Origin: JADJAH01 sp964615795
GTDB taxonomy: Bacteria > Bacteroidota > Ignavibacteria > Tepidaquicellales > Tepidaquicellaceae
Reading direction: 5' to 3'
NCBI GenBank assembly: GCA_964615795.1
Contig: CAZTQR010000002.1
Coordinates: 41,450 to 105,449, forward strand
DNA: 64,000 nucleotides
A program made the position numbers and the translations under genes. The first letter of the stretch is position 1; each line of letters starts with the position of its first letter. Positions 18,301 to 26,257 of this stretch are shown here, one piece after another. The notes under the pieces are model-generated. The model searched no databases, was not told where the DNA came from, and worked only from the letters and a program-made list of their open reading frames with translations.

Positions 18301-18564
18301 CTCAGGCTGCGCCCCATACTCATGACCTCTTTTGCTTTCATTCTTGGTGTTATTCCTCTGGTAACTGCGAGCGGAGCCGGAGCAGAAGCAAGAAGGATAA
18401 TGGGCATGTCTGTATTTTCCGGACTGCTTGTTGCAACGATACTTGGCGTCATCCTGATTCCGCCGTTGTTTGTATTCGTTGAAAAGTATGTTGCCAGAAG
18501 CAAAGACGAGAACCCGGCATACAAACTACCGCGTACAGATGACAGTGCCAACAATGAACACTGA
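15382..18564 (+). CDS. RND multidrug efflux transporter, inner-membrane pump (HAE-1/AcrB type)
   Basis: 1060 aa, the usual length for AcrB-type pumps. It has the N-terminal MAKFFVNRPIVAMVLSIILV helix, two large periplasmic regions and twelve expected membrane helices. The proton-relay aspartates are in GIVVDDAIVVVE at about residues 405-410, and the relay lysine is in GLAAKNAILIVEFAK near 943. The protein exports lipophilic compounds using the proton gradient, together with its adaptor and outer-membrane factor. No regulator lies next to the operon, so the inducing substrate is unknown. The 3' end overlaps the outer-membrane factor gene by 11 bases. Confidence 0.96.
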   Translation: MAKFFVNRPIVAMVLSIILVILGAVTMSGLPIAQFPDIVPPVISVSTTYYGASAIDVEQSVATPIEQNVNGVENMIYMKSINANDGTMTLQVSFEVGSDLDISNVLTQNRVSQATPSLPVNVKNEGVKIKKSLVFPLLIVCLKGKGNSSFDNNFLSNYAFININDQLSRIKGVGDVKIMGGSDYSMRIWLKPDMLGKLGLTVNDISKAISDQNIISPAGQIGAPPAPPGTDFTYTVKTKGRLLNEEEFENIVVRTNPDGSQLKLGQVARIELGSLLYNMKGNNNSSPSAVILVYQQPGSNALEVADKIKETMHELSKNFPEGMEYAVTLDTTLPVEEGINEILHTLIEAVILVILVVFIFLQNWRATLIPLITVPVSLIATFMVFPLLGFTINTLSLLGMVLAIGIVVDDAIVVVEAVMHHIEHGLSPKEATLKAMEEVSGPVIAIALILSAVFIPVAFLGGITGSLFQQFAVTIAVSVIFSALNALTLSPALSAMLLKPKGEKKSPLEKFYRWFNKHFDRFTNGYVNFTSMFVKKSFRSLLIIGIIIVLLVMLFGVVPGGFVPEEDNGYFMVHLQLPDASSLQRTEEVCAKIDKIISGYTAIDNYTTVAGYNLLSSVSVPNAAAFFISMKPWSDRQEEGQSSFDVIKSLNKELGSAIPEGIVYVFGPPAIQGLGTGSGFTMMFQDKSGNSPTDLAMQVQNFMAEARKRPEIGSIATFYRASVPQVNAEIDYDKVLKLGLDINEVNKTIGTMLGSSYVNDFNRFGRIYKVFLSAEGEYRDEEKDVEQFFVRNNKGEMVPLSTLVRLSRTTGPDFTNRFNLYRTAELTGNPAPGYSSGQALNALKEVAAQVIPAGWGYDWANMSYQEEKAAGQGAVVFVFALILVFLILAAQYESWSLPFSVLLGTPFAIFGAMLGLWLARFSSTNYVVDIYAQIGFVTLIGLAAKNAILIVEFAKANKEGGMPLMESALNAARLRLRPILMTSFAFILGVIPLVTASGAGAEARRIMGMSVFSGLLVATILGVILIPPLFVFVEKYVARSKDENPAYKLPRTDDSANNEH

Positions 18565-20041
18565 CTTGAAGAAATATCTGATCTTATTGCCGCTGCTTAT
18601 GATCTGGGGCTGTTCTGCAGTCGGCCCTGATTATGAAAGGCCGCAAACCGATACACCTAAGGAATGGAGGACAAAAGATACTTCGATTTACCTCGACAGC
18701 AACGACAGGAAGGCAGCCGATTCAGATTGGTGGAGAATGTTCGGAGATACAGTGCTCACCGGCCTGATTGAAACCGGCCTCAGAGAAAATGCAGACATCA
18801 AATTAGCTGCCGCAAGAGTTGAGGAGTATCTTGCCTATTACGGTATCTCACGTTCAGCATTTTATCCGGAGATCAATGCCGGAGTAAGATCAAGCTACGG
18901 AAAATTGCCGTCTACAGAAAATCCACAGCAAGACAAATCATCAAGAAGGGCAGTATTCAGAGTTGAAATTTCTGCCGACTGGGAGCTTGACCTTTGGGGA
19001 AGGATACAGAGGCTGAACGAATCCGCAAGAGCAGAAGTACTCGCTTCCGAAGAGTCGCGGCAGGGAATGGTACTGTTGATCGCTTCCAGAATAGCGATCT
19101 CATACATTGAACTTCTCACACTGAGGCAGCAGCTGGAGATCTCAAAGCAAACGGTTGCAAGCCGTGAAAACGCGAGAAGACTTTTTGCACTGAGGTATGA
19201 GAAGGGAGAGATTTCGCTGATCGAGGTCAATCAGCTGGAATCAGATTACTGGAATGTCAAATCACAGGTACCGTATTACGAACAGCTCATAACACAGGCA
19301 GAGAACAACATTAGAGTTCTGGTCGGCAGGAATCCCGGTATGCTGAACCGCGACAAGTCGCTTGACAGCCTTAATTCTCCCGTGATTCCTACCGGACTTC
19401 CATCCACTCTGCTTGAAAGAAGGCCTGACATCAGAGGAGCTGAGCAGGTTCTCATATCAGCAAATGCAAACATCGGTGCAGTAAAGGCCGAGTATTATCC
19501 GCGCATTGCTTTGAATGGAACAATGGGCCTGTCAAGTTCGGATCTGACTGCAATACTGGATCCGGCTTCTCAGCTATGGAATGTCGGCGCTAATTTGCTT
19601 GCGCCGTTATTCAATGCAGGAAGAACAAGCAGCAGAGTTGAAGTGGCCGAGGCAGTCCGTAAGCAGGCTCTCATAAATTACACTAACACAGTGCGCAGTG
19701 CGTTCAGGGATGTTGACAATTCACTTGCAGCATACAGAGGAGTGAGAGAGCAGTTGGAATATGTAGGCAACAGAGTGGATGCTCTAGCAGTGTACACCGA
19801 TCTTGCCCGGATGAATTTTGACGAAGGGGTCAACTCATATCTGGAGGTTCTGGATGCTGAACGATCGCTCTTTGATGCTCAGATCTTTTATGCAAGCGTA
19901 AAGGGAGAACTTCTGAAGAGCATCATAAGCATATACAGTTCATTGGCGGGAGGATGGGTTACAGATGCTTCTGTGAAATCCGTACAGCCCGATGGCAAAG
20001 GTGAGGTAGAGGAGATAAAGATGGAAGAACAGGAAAAGTAG
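18554..20041 (+). CDS. RND efflux outer-membrane factor, NodT/OprM-type lipoprotein
   Basis: 495 aa from the ATG at 18554. Earlier in-frame ATGs at 18470 and 18539 lie deeper in the pump gene and would bury the lipoprotein signal. The signal MNTDLKKYLILLPLLMIWGC ends in a lipobox (IWGC), followed by SAVGPDYERP, the typical start of mature OprM/NodT proteins. Two OEP repeats with long helices follow, including WELDLWGRIQRLNESARAEV and LLERRPDIRGAEQVLISANA, a signature of this family. The product forms the trimeric exit duct of the pump. It is the last gene of the efflux operon; a GC-hairpin repeat follows directly. Confidence 0.95.
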   Translation: MNTDLKKYLILLPLLMIWGCSAVGPDYERPQTDTPKEWRTKDTSIYLDSNDRKAADSDWWRMFGDTVLTGLIETGLRENADIKLAAARVEEYLAYYGISRSAFYPEINAGVRSSYGKLPSTENPQQDKSSRRAVFRVEISADWELDLWGRIQRLNESARAEVLASEESRQGMVLLIASRIAISYIELLTLRQQLEISKQTVASRENARRLFALRYEKGEISLIEVNQLESDYWNVKSQVPYYEQLITQAENNIRVLVGRNPGMLNRDKSLDSLNSPVIPTGLPSTLLERRPDIRGAEQVLISANANIGAVKAEYYPRIALNGTMGLSSSDLTAILDPASQLWNVGANLLAPLFNAGRTSSRVEVAEAVRKQALINYTNTVRSAFRDVDNSLAAYRGVREQLEYVGNRVDALAVYTDLARMNFDEGVNSYLEVLDAERSLFDAQIFYASVKGELLKSIISIYSSLAGGWVTDASVKSVQPDGKGEVEEIKMEEQEK

Positions 20042-20099
20042 TAAGCACAGGATACAACAGGAAGGAAGTATCATGAATTGTAATTCGCAGCGGGTTTAG

Positions 20100-20228
20100 C
20101 GGGGCTTCGCCCCGAAGGGGCAATCTTACACCGGCATAGCATTCGGGGCTTCGCCCCGCTCTCCAGACCCACGGGGCTTCGCCCCTCACTCCAAACCCAC
20201 GGGGCTTCGCCCCGTCTCCAAGTTCTAA
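20100..20228. repeat. 28-bp tandem repeat of GGGGCTTCGCCCC hairpins
   Basis: Four copies of the 13-mer GGGGCTTCGCCCC occur at 20101-20113, 20145-20157, 20173-20185 and 20201-20213. The last three are exactly 28 bp apart and share the flank CTCCA(A/G)ACCCAC with small changes, so this is a tandem repeat with one outlying copy 44 bp upstream. Each core can fold into a 5-bp GC hairpin on either strand. No T-run follows. It fills most of the gap between the efflux operon and the beta-helix gene. The gap of 20042-20308 contains no gene I can support. Confidence 0.9.
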
Positions 20229-20308
20229 ATTGATTTAGTCTCAACTTTCGGATAACTTCCCTCAACCCAATTCACCCGGTCTATTCACTAATCTCAAACA
20301 CCAATGAA

Positions 20309-23113
20309 ATGAAGCACTATTTCAAAATTCTCTTTACACTTTCCGGACTATTAATGTCCATAAATTGCTTTGCACAACTTAGCGGGCTTAAGTCCATACC
20401 CGGCGATTACAGCACTGTAGCACTTGCCGTCGCCGATCTCAATTTTCAGGGCGTTGGTACAGGAGGCGTAATTTTTGACGTCGCTGCAGGACACACTGAA
20501 ACTGTCTCAAATCTTGTAGTCAACATCCGTGCAAATCTGCCTTCATCTTCTAATACTGTAATGTTCCGAAAGAGCGGAACAGGGTCGAATCCTCTCATTA
20601 CGGCAGCTCCCGGTTCTTCTGCCACAGCAGACGGTATCATCAAGATTTCCGGCTCTGACTACATCACTTTTGATGCAATTGATCTCGTTGACCCGTCCTC
20701 TAATACAGGCAATGCAATGATGGAATGGGGCTATGCGCTTTTGAGGGAGACTACAAGGAATGGCACTCAGCATGCAACCATCAAAAACTGCAATGTAACA
20801 CTTCAAAAAGCGAATACGTCTTCAATCGGCATCTATATTGCAAACAGGGATACAAACGGTACGGTTGTAGTACCTGAGGATGCTGAAGGCCAGAACAGCT
20901 TTAACACGATCTATGGAAATACTGTAACTAATGTTTACAAAGGTATAGTTGCAATCTCCGCTTCAACAACAAGGGACCTTGACAATCAGATCGGAGTTGC
21001 GGGCGAGTCTGCAAATACGATCACAGACTGGGGCGGCAGCACAGTTTCTGCCGAAGGAATAAGATGCGAAGGGCAAACCAACGTGAAGATTGTTAACAAT
21101 GTAGTTAACGGCGGCACAAATACAAGCGGTTCTGCTGCCACAGTCGGCATCATCGCAACTCTGTTTGGTTCACTGCCGGGTGCCGGTAACTATGAAATAG
21201 CACACAACACAGTCACGATCACGGCAAGCTCCTCATCTCAGGCGCATTACGGCATCCGGGCTCTTGCAAACGGTGATACTGTCCGCATTCATCACAACAC
21301 AGTAGAGAACTGCAACTCAGGCCAGATATCCAATGCATTCTATGGCATTTCACATGATCCTGTGGGCACTGTAAACGCAGCTTACATTCACAACAATATC
21401 ATCCGCAATAACTCGCATGCCGGAACAGGCACAACACAATTGTTGTATACTGCAGGAAGCGGCACTTTTAACAATCTTCTCATCAGGGCAAATTTGTTAT
21501 ACGGCAACCAAAAGACAGGCATAAGCGGCACCCTGAACGGAATTTCTGTTTCGAATGCCTCGCTTGAGTGTGATTCAAATCAGATCTACAATAACTCAAT
21601 ACCGAGTTCTTCAGGGTCATCAAGCAGTTCAATGAACGGTTATGTAAGCAGTGGCACCCCGGTCCTGGAAAATGTGCATAATAACCTGATCTACAATCAG
21701 ACTGTGGGCGGATTCGGAACCTCAACCTCCTCAATCATGACAGGCATCCGATCTAATTCGGCTTCAGGTACAATCAAGAGGATCTATGAGAACACCATCT
21801 ACGGACTCAGTGCATTGATCGGAACCGGAACAACCGGAGGTGCATACGGGATCTACAGCACACAGGGAGCCGATGTGAAGATCTACAGAAATAAGGTTTA
21901 CGATATTTCCAACGCAGGCGCAAACGGTACTTCAGGCGGCATCTGGACTTCTTCAGGAGTTGCCATTTCCGTTTACAACAATTTTGTCTCCAATATCAAA
22001 GCTCCGAATTCTACCAACGGAAATGCGGTTGTCGGAATAAACAATACAAGCACTACCGCCAACAGCACTGTGAAGATCTACTATAACTCTGTGCATCTAA
22101 ATGCATCGGGAGGCAGTTCATTCGGATCATCTGCACTGTCAGTCACTGCAAGCGCCACCGCAACAACAGCTTCACTTGACCTGAGGAACAATGTCTTCCT
22201 TAATCTCTCGACACCGGGAAGCCTTAGCGGACAAACCGTTGCATATCGAAGAAGCAGTGTCAACCTTCAGAACTTTGCTTCTGAGTCCAACCATAACATT
22301 TTCTACGCCGGCACATCAGCCTTTAACAGGCTCATTTTTGCCGACGGCGTAAACGGCGATCAGACTATCGAACTTTATAAGACTCGAATGTCACCAAGAG
22401 AGACAAATACGAGATCACTTGATGTCAGTTTTGTTAACACTGTCACCGGAGATCTCCATGTCACTGGATCTTCAATCGGCGACCTGAATCTCATCGGACA
22501 ACCATTGGCAGGTGTAACTGATGATTTTGATGCTGACGCAAGAAATGCATCACATCCGTACCGCGGCGCTGATGAATCAAATGCTTTCGCGGTGGCAACT
22601 CTTAATCTTACGGTGAATCTGGAAGCATATTCACCCGTTCAGGACACTCTCAGAGTTCAGCTGAGGGAAACATCGGCTCCGTATGCCGTTGTAGATACTG
22701 CCAAAGGCTATCTTAGCCCGACAGGTACAGTCTCACTGCAATTTGCAAAAGCTCTCAACGGGGTTAGTTACTACATAGTTGCCAAACACAGAAACTCTGT
22801 TGAGACATGGAGCAAGTCCGGTGGGGAGACTTTCACGGCGGGCGTGCTGAATTACAATTTTACTACTTCTGCAGCTCAGGCATATGGCAGCAACATGGTC
22901 CTTGTTGGCGGAAAGTACTCCTTCTATACGGGAGAAGTGAACAATGACGGATTTGTGGATGCAGGCGATATTTCTCTGATAGATAATGATGCGTTCAACT
23001 TTGTAACAGGATATGTGAATACAGATCTGAACGGAGATTCTTCAGTTGACGGCACCGACCTTGCCTTTGCCGATAACAATGCATTCAACTTTGTCGGCGT
23101 AATAAGACCGTAA
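20309..23113 (+). CDS. Secreted right-handed beta-helix protein with dockerin-like module
   Basis: 934 aa with signal peptide (MKHYFKILFTLSGLLMSINC, ending FAQ). Residues about 30-740 are a long series of parallel beta-helix-like turns rich in Asn, Gly, Ser and Thr (NTIYGNTVTNVYKGIV, HHNTVENCNSGQISNAFYG, YIHNNIIRNN, KIYRNKVYDIS, VYNNFVSNIKAP), as in pectate-lyase-fold or right-handed beta-helix proteins. No lyase catalytic site is recognised. Residues about 760-934 are the clearest example of the shared module: LRVQLRETSAPYAVVD, KHRNSVETWS, AYGSNM, GEVNNDGFVDAGD and NGDSSVDGTD. The protein ends at once after the module, with no T9SS tail. A surface polysaccharide-binding or adhesive role is plausible but not shown. 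Confidence 0.87.
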   Translation: MKHYFKILFTLSGLLMSINCFAQLSGLKSIPGDYSTVALAVADLNFQGVGTGGVIFDVAAGHTETVSNLVVNIRANLPSSSNTVMFRKSGTGSNPLITAAPGSSATADGIIKISGSDYITFDAIDLVDPSSNTGNAMMEWGYALLRETTRNGTQHATIKNCNVTLQKANTSSIGIYIANRDTNGTVVVPEDAEGQNSFNTIYGNTVTNVYKGIVAISASTTRDLDNQIGVAGESANTITDWGGSTVSAEGIRCEGQTNVKIVNNVVNGGTNTSGSAATVGIIATLFGSLPGAGNYEIAHNTVTITASSSSQAHYGIRALANGDTVRIHHNTVENCNSGQISNAFYGISHDPVGTVNAAYIHNNIIRNNSHAGTGTTQLLYTAGSGTFNNLLIRANLLYGNQKTGISGTLNGISVSNASLECDSNQIYNNSIPSSSGSSSSSMNGYVSSGTPVLENVHNNLIYNQTVGGFGTSTSSIMTGIRSNSASGTIKRIYENTIYGLSALIGTGTTGGAYGIYSTQGADVKIYRNKVYDISNAGANGTSGGIWTSSGVAISVYNNFVSNIKAPNSTNGNAVVGINNTSTTANSTVKIYYNSVHLNASGGSSFGSSALSVTASATATTASLDLRNNVFLNLSTPGSLSGQTVAYRRSSVNLQNFASESNHNIFYAGTSAFNRLIFADGVNGDQTIELYKTRMSPRETNTRSLDVSFVNTVTGDLHVTGSSIGDLNLIGQPLAGVTDDFDADARNASHPYRGADESNAFAVATLNLTVNLEAYSPVQDTLRVQLRETSAPYAVVDTAKGYLSPTGTVSLQFAKALNGVSYYIVAKHRNSVETWSKSGGETFTAGVLNYNFTTSAAQAYGSNMVLVGGKYSFYTGEVNNDGFVDAGDISLIDNDAFNFVTGYVNTDLNGDSSVDGTDLAFADNNAFNFVGVIRP

Positions 23114-23149
23114 AGAAAGGAGTTTCACGGGTTTGATTCATTTATGCCG

Positions 23150-23184
23150 GGCCCGGCGATCATTTTCCGGGCCTTTTCTTTTTT
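23150..23184 (+). terminator. Rho-independent terminator of the beta-helix gene
   Basis: A 7-bp stem GGCCCGG/CCGGGCC (23150-23156 and 23167-23173) is followed by TTTTCTTTTTT. It lies 37 bases after the stop at 23113. The remaining bases to 23415 show no gene or clear signal. Confidence 0.92.
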
Positions 23185-23415
23185 GCTCGGACTTATTTAC
23201 CTTTGAGATCACATTTTGGAGTCAATTTCAACACACCGTGACCGGCCCGTTATGTTAACAGGTCTGCTTTGCTGTTGCACAACTTCATACATGTCTTGCT
23301 CAATTCGAAACAGGCAGACTTAACTTTCGTATCTGTGATATTGAAGTTATCTTGCTGACTCATGATTCATTTGCATCAGTGAGTTCATAATCATTCAAAT
23401 TTAACAGGACTTGAA

Positions 23416-23634
23416 ATGAAGATATTTGGAATCATCCTCGGGATCCTTTCAGCGATCGGAATGCTGATTGCATTCATTCCCTTGCTTGGCTGGCTCAACT
23501 GGATCAACATACCTTTTGCAATAGTCGGCTTGATCATAAGCGTGGTTGCTGAGTCTAAGGGTGGTACTATTCTGTGCGCCATTGCAGTTGTTTTTGGTAT
23601 TATAAGACTAACCCTCGGCGGTGGATTCATCTGA
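23416..23634 (+). CDS. Small hydrophobic membrane protein
   Basis: 72 aa, almost entirely hydrophobic, with two or three membrane helices (KIFGIILGILSAIGMLIAFI, then INIPFAIVGLIISVVA and ILCAIAVVFGIIRLTLG). I recognise no named family, although short proteins of this kind are common in Bacteroidota. It stands alone between a terminator and the tRNA terminator, and no clear Shine-Dalgarno sequence precedes it. Confidence 0.6.
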   Translation: MKIFGIILGILSAIGMLIAFIPLLGWLNWINIPFAIVGLIISVVAESKGGTILCAIAVVFGIIRLTLGGGFI

Positions 23635-23810
23635 TCTGAAGTGATCCCCGATATCAATGTCTGAATTGAAACGGGCAGTTGTGAGCTGTCGGGAAAAACC
23701 TGCAATGTTTCAGGCTGAGTTAATATTGACCGGCAATTGTGGCCGTTAACATTAAACTGGTTGAGACTACTTTATAGATTCTGTTATTGGCATTTGGCAA
23801 ATGAGCGTAA

Positions 23811-23845
23811 AGAAAAAGCCCCCGCCTTTAAGAAACGGGGGCTTT
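23811..23845 (-). terminator. Terminator downstream of tRNA-Thr
   Basis: A perfect 10-bp stem AAAGCCCCCG/CGGGGGCTTT (23815-23824 and 23836-23845) is followed on the minus strand by TTTTTCTTT. It starts 5 bases after the tRNA 3' end and would also end the ahcY transcript. Confidence 0.93.
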
Positions 23846-23850
23846 CTCAG

Positions 23851-23923
23851 AGCTGGAGACGAGACTTGAACTCGTGACCTGCTGATTACGAATCAGCTGC
23901 TCTACCAGCTGAGCTACTCCAGC
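23851..23923 (-). tRNA. tRNA-Thr (anticodon CGU)
   Basis: A complete cloverleaf is present in 73 bases: acceptor GCTGGAG/CTCCAGC, D-arm GCTC/GAGC, anticodon stem GCTGA/TCAGC with loop TTCGTAA, and T-arm ACGAG/CTCGT with loop TTCAAGT. The discriminator is T and no CCA is encoded. It sits 29 bases after the ahcY stop with no room for a separate promoter, so it is probably cut from the ahcY mRNA. Confidence 0.97.
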
Positions 23924-23952
23924 AACAGATCCTTGTCCGCTTAGCTGATTGC

Positions 23953-25278
23953 TTAATATCTGTACAATTCCGATTTGTACGGACCATCAACGCTGACACC
24001 TATGTAATCTGCCTGTTCCTTTGTCATAGTCTCAAGCTTCGCTCCGATCTTTCCAAGATGAAGCCTTGCAACCTTCTCATCAAGATGTTTCGGAAGCACA
24101 TAGACCTTGTTCTCATAGTTGCTGTGATTGTTCCAAAGTTCTATCTGGGCCAGCACCTGGTTTGTAAATGAATTGGACATTACAAAAGAAGGATGTCCCA
24201 TTGCACAACCGAGATTAACAAGTCTGCCTTCTGCAAGTATGATCACTTCCTTACCGTCAACTGTGTAAAGATCCACCTGAGGCTTAACGGTGTTCTTTGT
24301 CTGGCCGTAATTCTCATTCAGCCATGCCATGTTGATCTCATTGTCAAAGTGACCGATATTGCAGACTATGGCCTTGTCTTTCATTGTCTTGAAATGCCTG
24401 TCGGTAATTATGTTCACATTTCCTGTTGCCGTCACAAATATGTCCGCTATCTCTGAAGCTTCATCCATTGTGACTACCTGGTAACCGTCCATAGCCGCCT
24501 GCAATGCACAGATCGGATCAATCTCCGTAACGAGAACCCTTGCACCGGCTCCTCTGAGTGAGGCCGCCGAGCCCTTTCCTACATCACCGTAACCTGCAAC
24601 CACGGCAACCTTGCCTGCCATCATCACATCCGTTGCTCTTCTGATCGCATCAACGCATGATTCTTTGCAACCGTACTTGTTGTCAAATTTCGACTTTGTT
24701 ACAGAGTCGTTTACATTAATTGCGGGCATAGGAAGCGTTCCCTTCTTCATCCTCTCGTACAGCCTGTGTACACCTGTTGTTGTTTCCTCAGAGAGGCCTC
24801 TGATCCCCTGAATCAACTCGGGATAATTGTCAAATACCATATTGGTCAGATCACCGCCGTCATCAAGGATCATATTAAGTGGCTTTCTGTCCGGGCCAAA
24901 GAACAATGTCTGCTCAATGCACCAGTTGAACTCCTCTTCATTCATTCCTTTCCAGGCATATACCGGAATTCCGGCCGCAGCTATTGCAGCAGCAGCATGG
25001 TCCTGTGTGGAGAATATGTTGCATGATGACCATGTAACTTCTGCTCCCAGATCAACAAGTGTTTCAATCAGAACTGCAGTCTGTATTGTCATATGAAGGC
25101 AACCGGCTATCCTGGCGCCTTTGAGAGGCTTTTGCGATTTGTATTCTTCCCTTATTGCCATAAGGCCCGGCATTTCTGCTTCCGCCAGCCTTATTTCCTT
25201 TCTACCCCATTCGGCAAGAGATATGTCCTTAACTTTGTAAGGCAATACCAGATTCTTGTCCAGTGTTGCTGTACCCAA
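23953..25278 (-). CDS. ahcY: Adenosylhomocysteinase (S-adenosyl-L-homocysteine hydrolase)
   Basis: It splits S-adenosylhomocysteine into adenosine and homocysteine, relieving product inhibition of methyltransferases. The NAD-binding loop AGYGDVGKGSAASLRG is at about residue 230; SSCNIFSTQDHAAAAIA, ILDDGGDLTN and the C-terminal KSELYRY are diagnostic. The start is decided by sequence. The TTG at 25276-25278 follows a strong Shine-Dalgarno AAGGAGGA (25283-25290) and gives MGTATLDKNLVLPYKVKDIS, matching the usual family start. The ATG at 25317 lies inside the probable -7 box. The resulting length of 441 aa is normal. Downstream it runs into tRNA-Thr and a shared terminator. Confidence 0.98.
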   Translation of the reverse strand: MGTATLDKNLVLPYKVKDISLAEWGRKEIRLAEAEMPGLMAIREEYKSQKPLKGARIAGCLHMTIQTAVLIETLVDLGAEVTWSSCNIFSTQDHAAAAIAAAGIPVYAWKGMNEEEFNWCIEQTLFFGPDRKPLNMILDDGGDLTNMVFDNYPELIQGIRGLSEETTTGVHRLYERMKKGTLPMPAINVNDSVTKSKFDNKYGCKESCVDAIRRATDVMMAGKVAVVAGYGDVGKGSAASLRGAGARVLVTEIDPICALQAAMDGYQVVTMDEASEIADIFVTATGNVNIITDRHFKTMKDKAIVCNIGHFDNEINMAWLNENYGQTKNTVKPQVDLYTVDGKEVIILAEGRLVNLGCAMGHPSFVMSNSFTNQVLAQIELWNNHSNYENKVYVLPKHLDEKVARLHLGKIGAKLETMTKEQADYIGVSVDGPYKSELYRY

Positions 25279-25314
25279 TTTATCCTCCTTGGAAAATGAA
25301 ATAATTATTGAGCG

Positions 25315-25322
25315 CAAAGATA
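25315..25322 (-). promoter_or_regulatory. -7 promoter box of ahcY
   Basis: The minus strand reads TATCTTTG, an exact match to the Bacteroidota -7 consensus TAnnTTTG. It lies 36 bases before the TTG start. I see no good TTG at -33. Transcription would begin near 25308, leaving a leader of about 30 bases, which argues against a riboswitch here. Confidence 0.65.
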
Positions 25323-25428
25323 CATTTTTTGATCTGGAATTAAAATTAATTTCTTTCTGACATTTTGGTTAACACCGGACCGGGTCAGTGATTGCAATTG
25401 TCCGTTTTACACCTGGCAGAAAATGCTG

Positions 25429-25562
25429 AGCGGCCTTTGACATTTTCGCTGAGCTTCTGTTGTGCCCGCTTCGGGTCATCCGGAGGCATTGGATGTTGCC
25501 GAATCGGTTTACAGATGCTTGGGGTACATCTTCAGTTCTCAGCGAAAATGTGAAAGACCGCT
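25429..25562. repeat. 134-bp element bounded by 25-bp inverted repeats
   Basis: The arms 25429-25453 and 25538-25562 are inverted copies with 23 of 25 positions matching (core CTCAGCGAAAATGT). Inside are a CCCG/CGGG hairpin (25465-25475) and a CATCC/GGATG hairpin (25477-25495). As minus-strand RNA one of the two mismatches becomes a G-U pair. There is no coding frame. It could be a small non-autonomous mobile element or a structured RNA. The surrounding gap 25323-25684 contains nothing else I can support. Confidence 0.75.
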
Positions 25563-25684
25563 AATGATGCAGTGATGCTCTACGGTGACCGTTTCACCAT
25601 GATCTGGTTTTGAAGGCAGGAGCTGAGGGTGTGAGGTTTTTCTGCTGCTCCTGCCGTTCTCAACCTTGTTCTTCCGATTCGAAT

Positions 25685-26065
25685 CTACTGGCCTACCAGG
25701 AATCTTTCTGATCTTGTTACTCCGTTCATTGACATCCTGAGGAAGTATTCTCCTGATTGAATTTCAGCCGAAGGCTTATAGTACATTGTGTACTTTCCGG
25801 GTGTAATCTCTCCGGCAACAAGCTCTTCTACTATCTTGCCTCTTGAGTCCACTACATCGAGCCGTGCCTCGCCTTCCGATAAAATGCTGAACTTGATCGT
25901 CGCAAGGTCATGAACTACGCCTTCAGTTGTTCCGATCAGAATGAACTGTTCTGATTCTGCGTCATGTGAGGCCGCGAACACACTGCTTTGAGCAGATGAA
26001 GTGCCGATAGCCGTCATCATAACTATTGCTGTCAATGCCAGTACTCCCAAAATTCTTGTTTCCAT
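25685..26065 (-). CDS. Small exported protein with T9SS-type C-terminal fold
   Basis: 126 aa. The signal peptide METRILGVLALTAIVMMTAI runs on to GTSSAQ. The remaining ~95 residues resemble a stand-alone T9SS sorting or Por-secretion-tail-like domain: a beta-sandwich pattern with ARLDVVDSRGKIVEELVAGE, ITPGKYTMYYKP, SGEYFLRMSMNG and final RSERFLVGQ. The NPFNP motif is missing and the usual basic end is replaced. GAAAGGGGAA precedes the ATG. It is the last gene of the minus-strand lipoprotein series, separated from it by two hairpins. The function is unknown. Confidence 0.7.
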   Translation of the reverse strand: METRILGVLALTAIVMMTAIGTSSAQSSVFAASHDAESEQFILIGTTEGVVHDLATIKFSILSEGEARLDVVDSRGKIVEELVAGEITPGKYTMYYKPSAEIQSGEYFLRMSMNGVTRSERFLVGQ

Positions 26066-26135
26066 CTCGATTCCCCTTTCATTTTAATTTTCGATTTCCT
26101 TAAAAGTTGAAGTTGTCTTCATGCTGAAATCTTAT

Positions 26136-26175
26136 ACAAAAATGGCCCCTTCAGTTTGAAATATGAATAGGGCCA
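26136..26175 (-). terminator. Terminator after the lipoprotein array
   Basis: Past the stop at 26258 come three hairpins on the minus strand: TGCCCGGC/GCCGGGCA (26213-26220 and 26233-26240), TGAGTA/TACTCA (about 26191-26206) and TGGCCC/GGGCCA (26143-26148 and 26170-26175). The last is followed by TTTTTG and is the likely terminator. Confidence 0.6.
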
Positions 26176-26257
26176 CTTGCCGGAAATAAATGAGTATTGT
26201 TACTCAGCAGAATGCCCGGCAGGACTCATTCCGCCGGGCAATCGCGAATGCTCATCG

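Noticed and set aside
18470..18553. Longer start for the outer-membrane factor
   Set aside because: It would put 28 charged residues before the lipoprotein signal and overlap the pump gene by about 95 bases.
20100..20228. CRISPR array
   Set aside because: The 28-bp units are contiguous and include nearly constant flanks, with no unique spacers and no cas genes.
25279..25317. ATG start of ahcY at 25317
   Set aside because: It lies within the promoter box, lacks a Shine-Dalgarno sequence and adds residues absent from the family; the TTG at 25278 has AAGGAGGA.
25279..25684. SAH or SAM riboswitch before ahcY
   Set aside because: The -7 box at 25315-25322 leaves only about 30 bases of leader, and the inverted-repeat element lies upstream of it.
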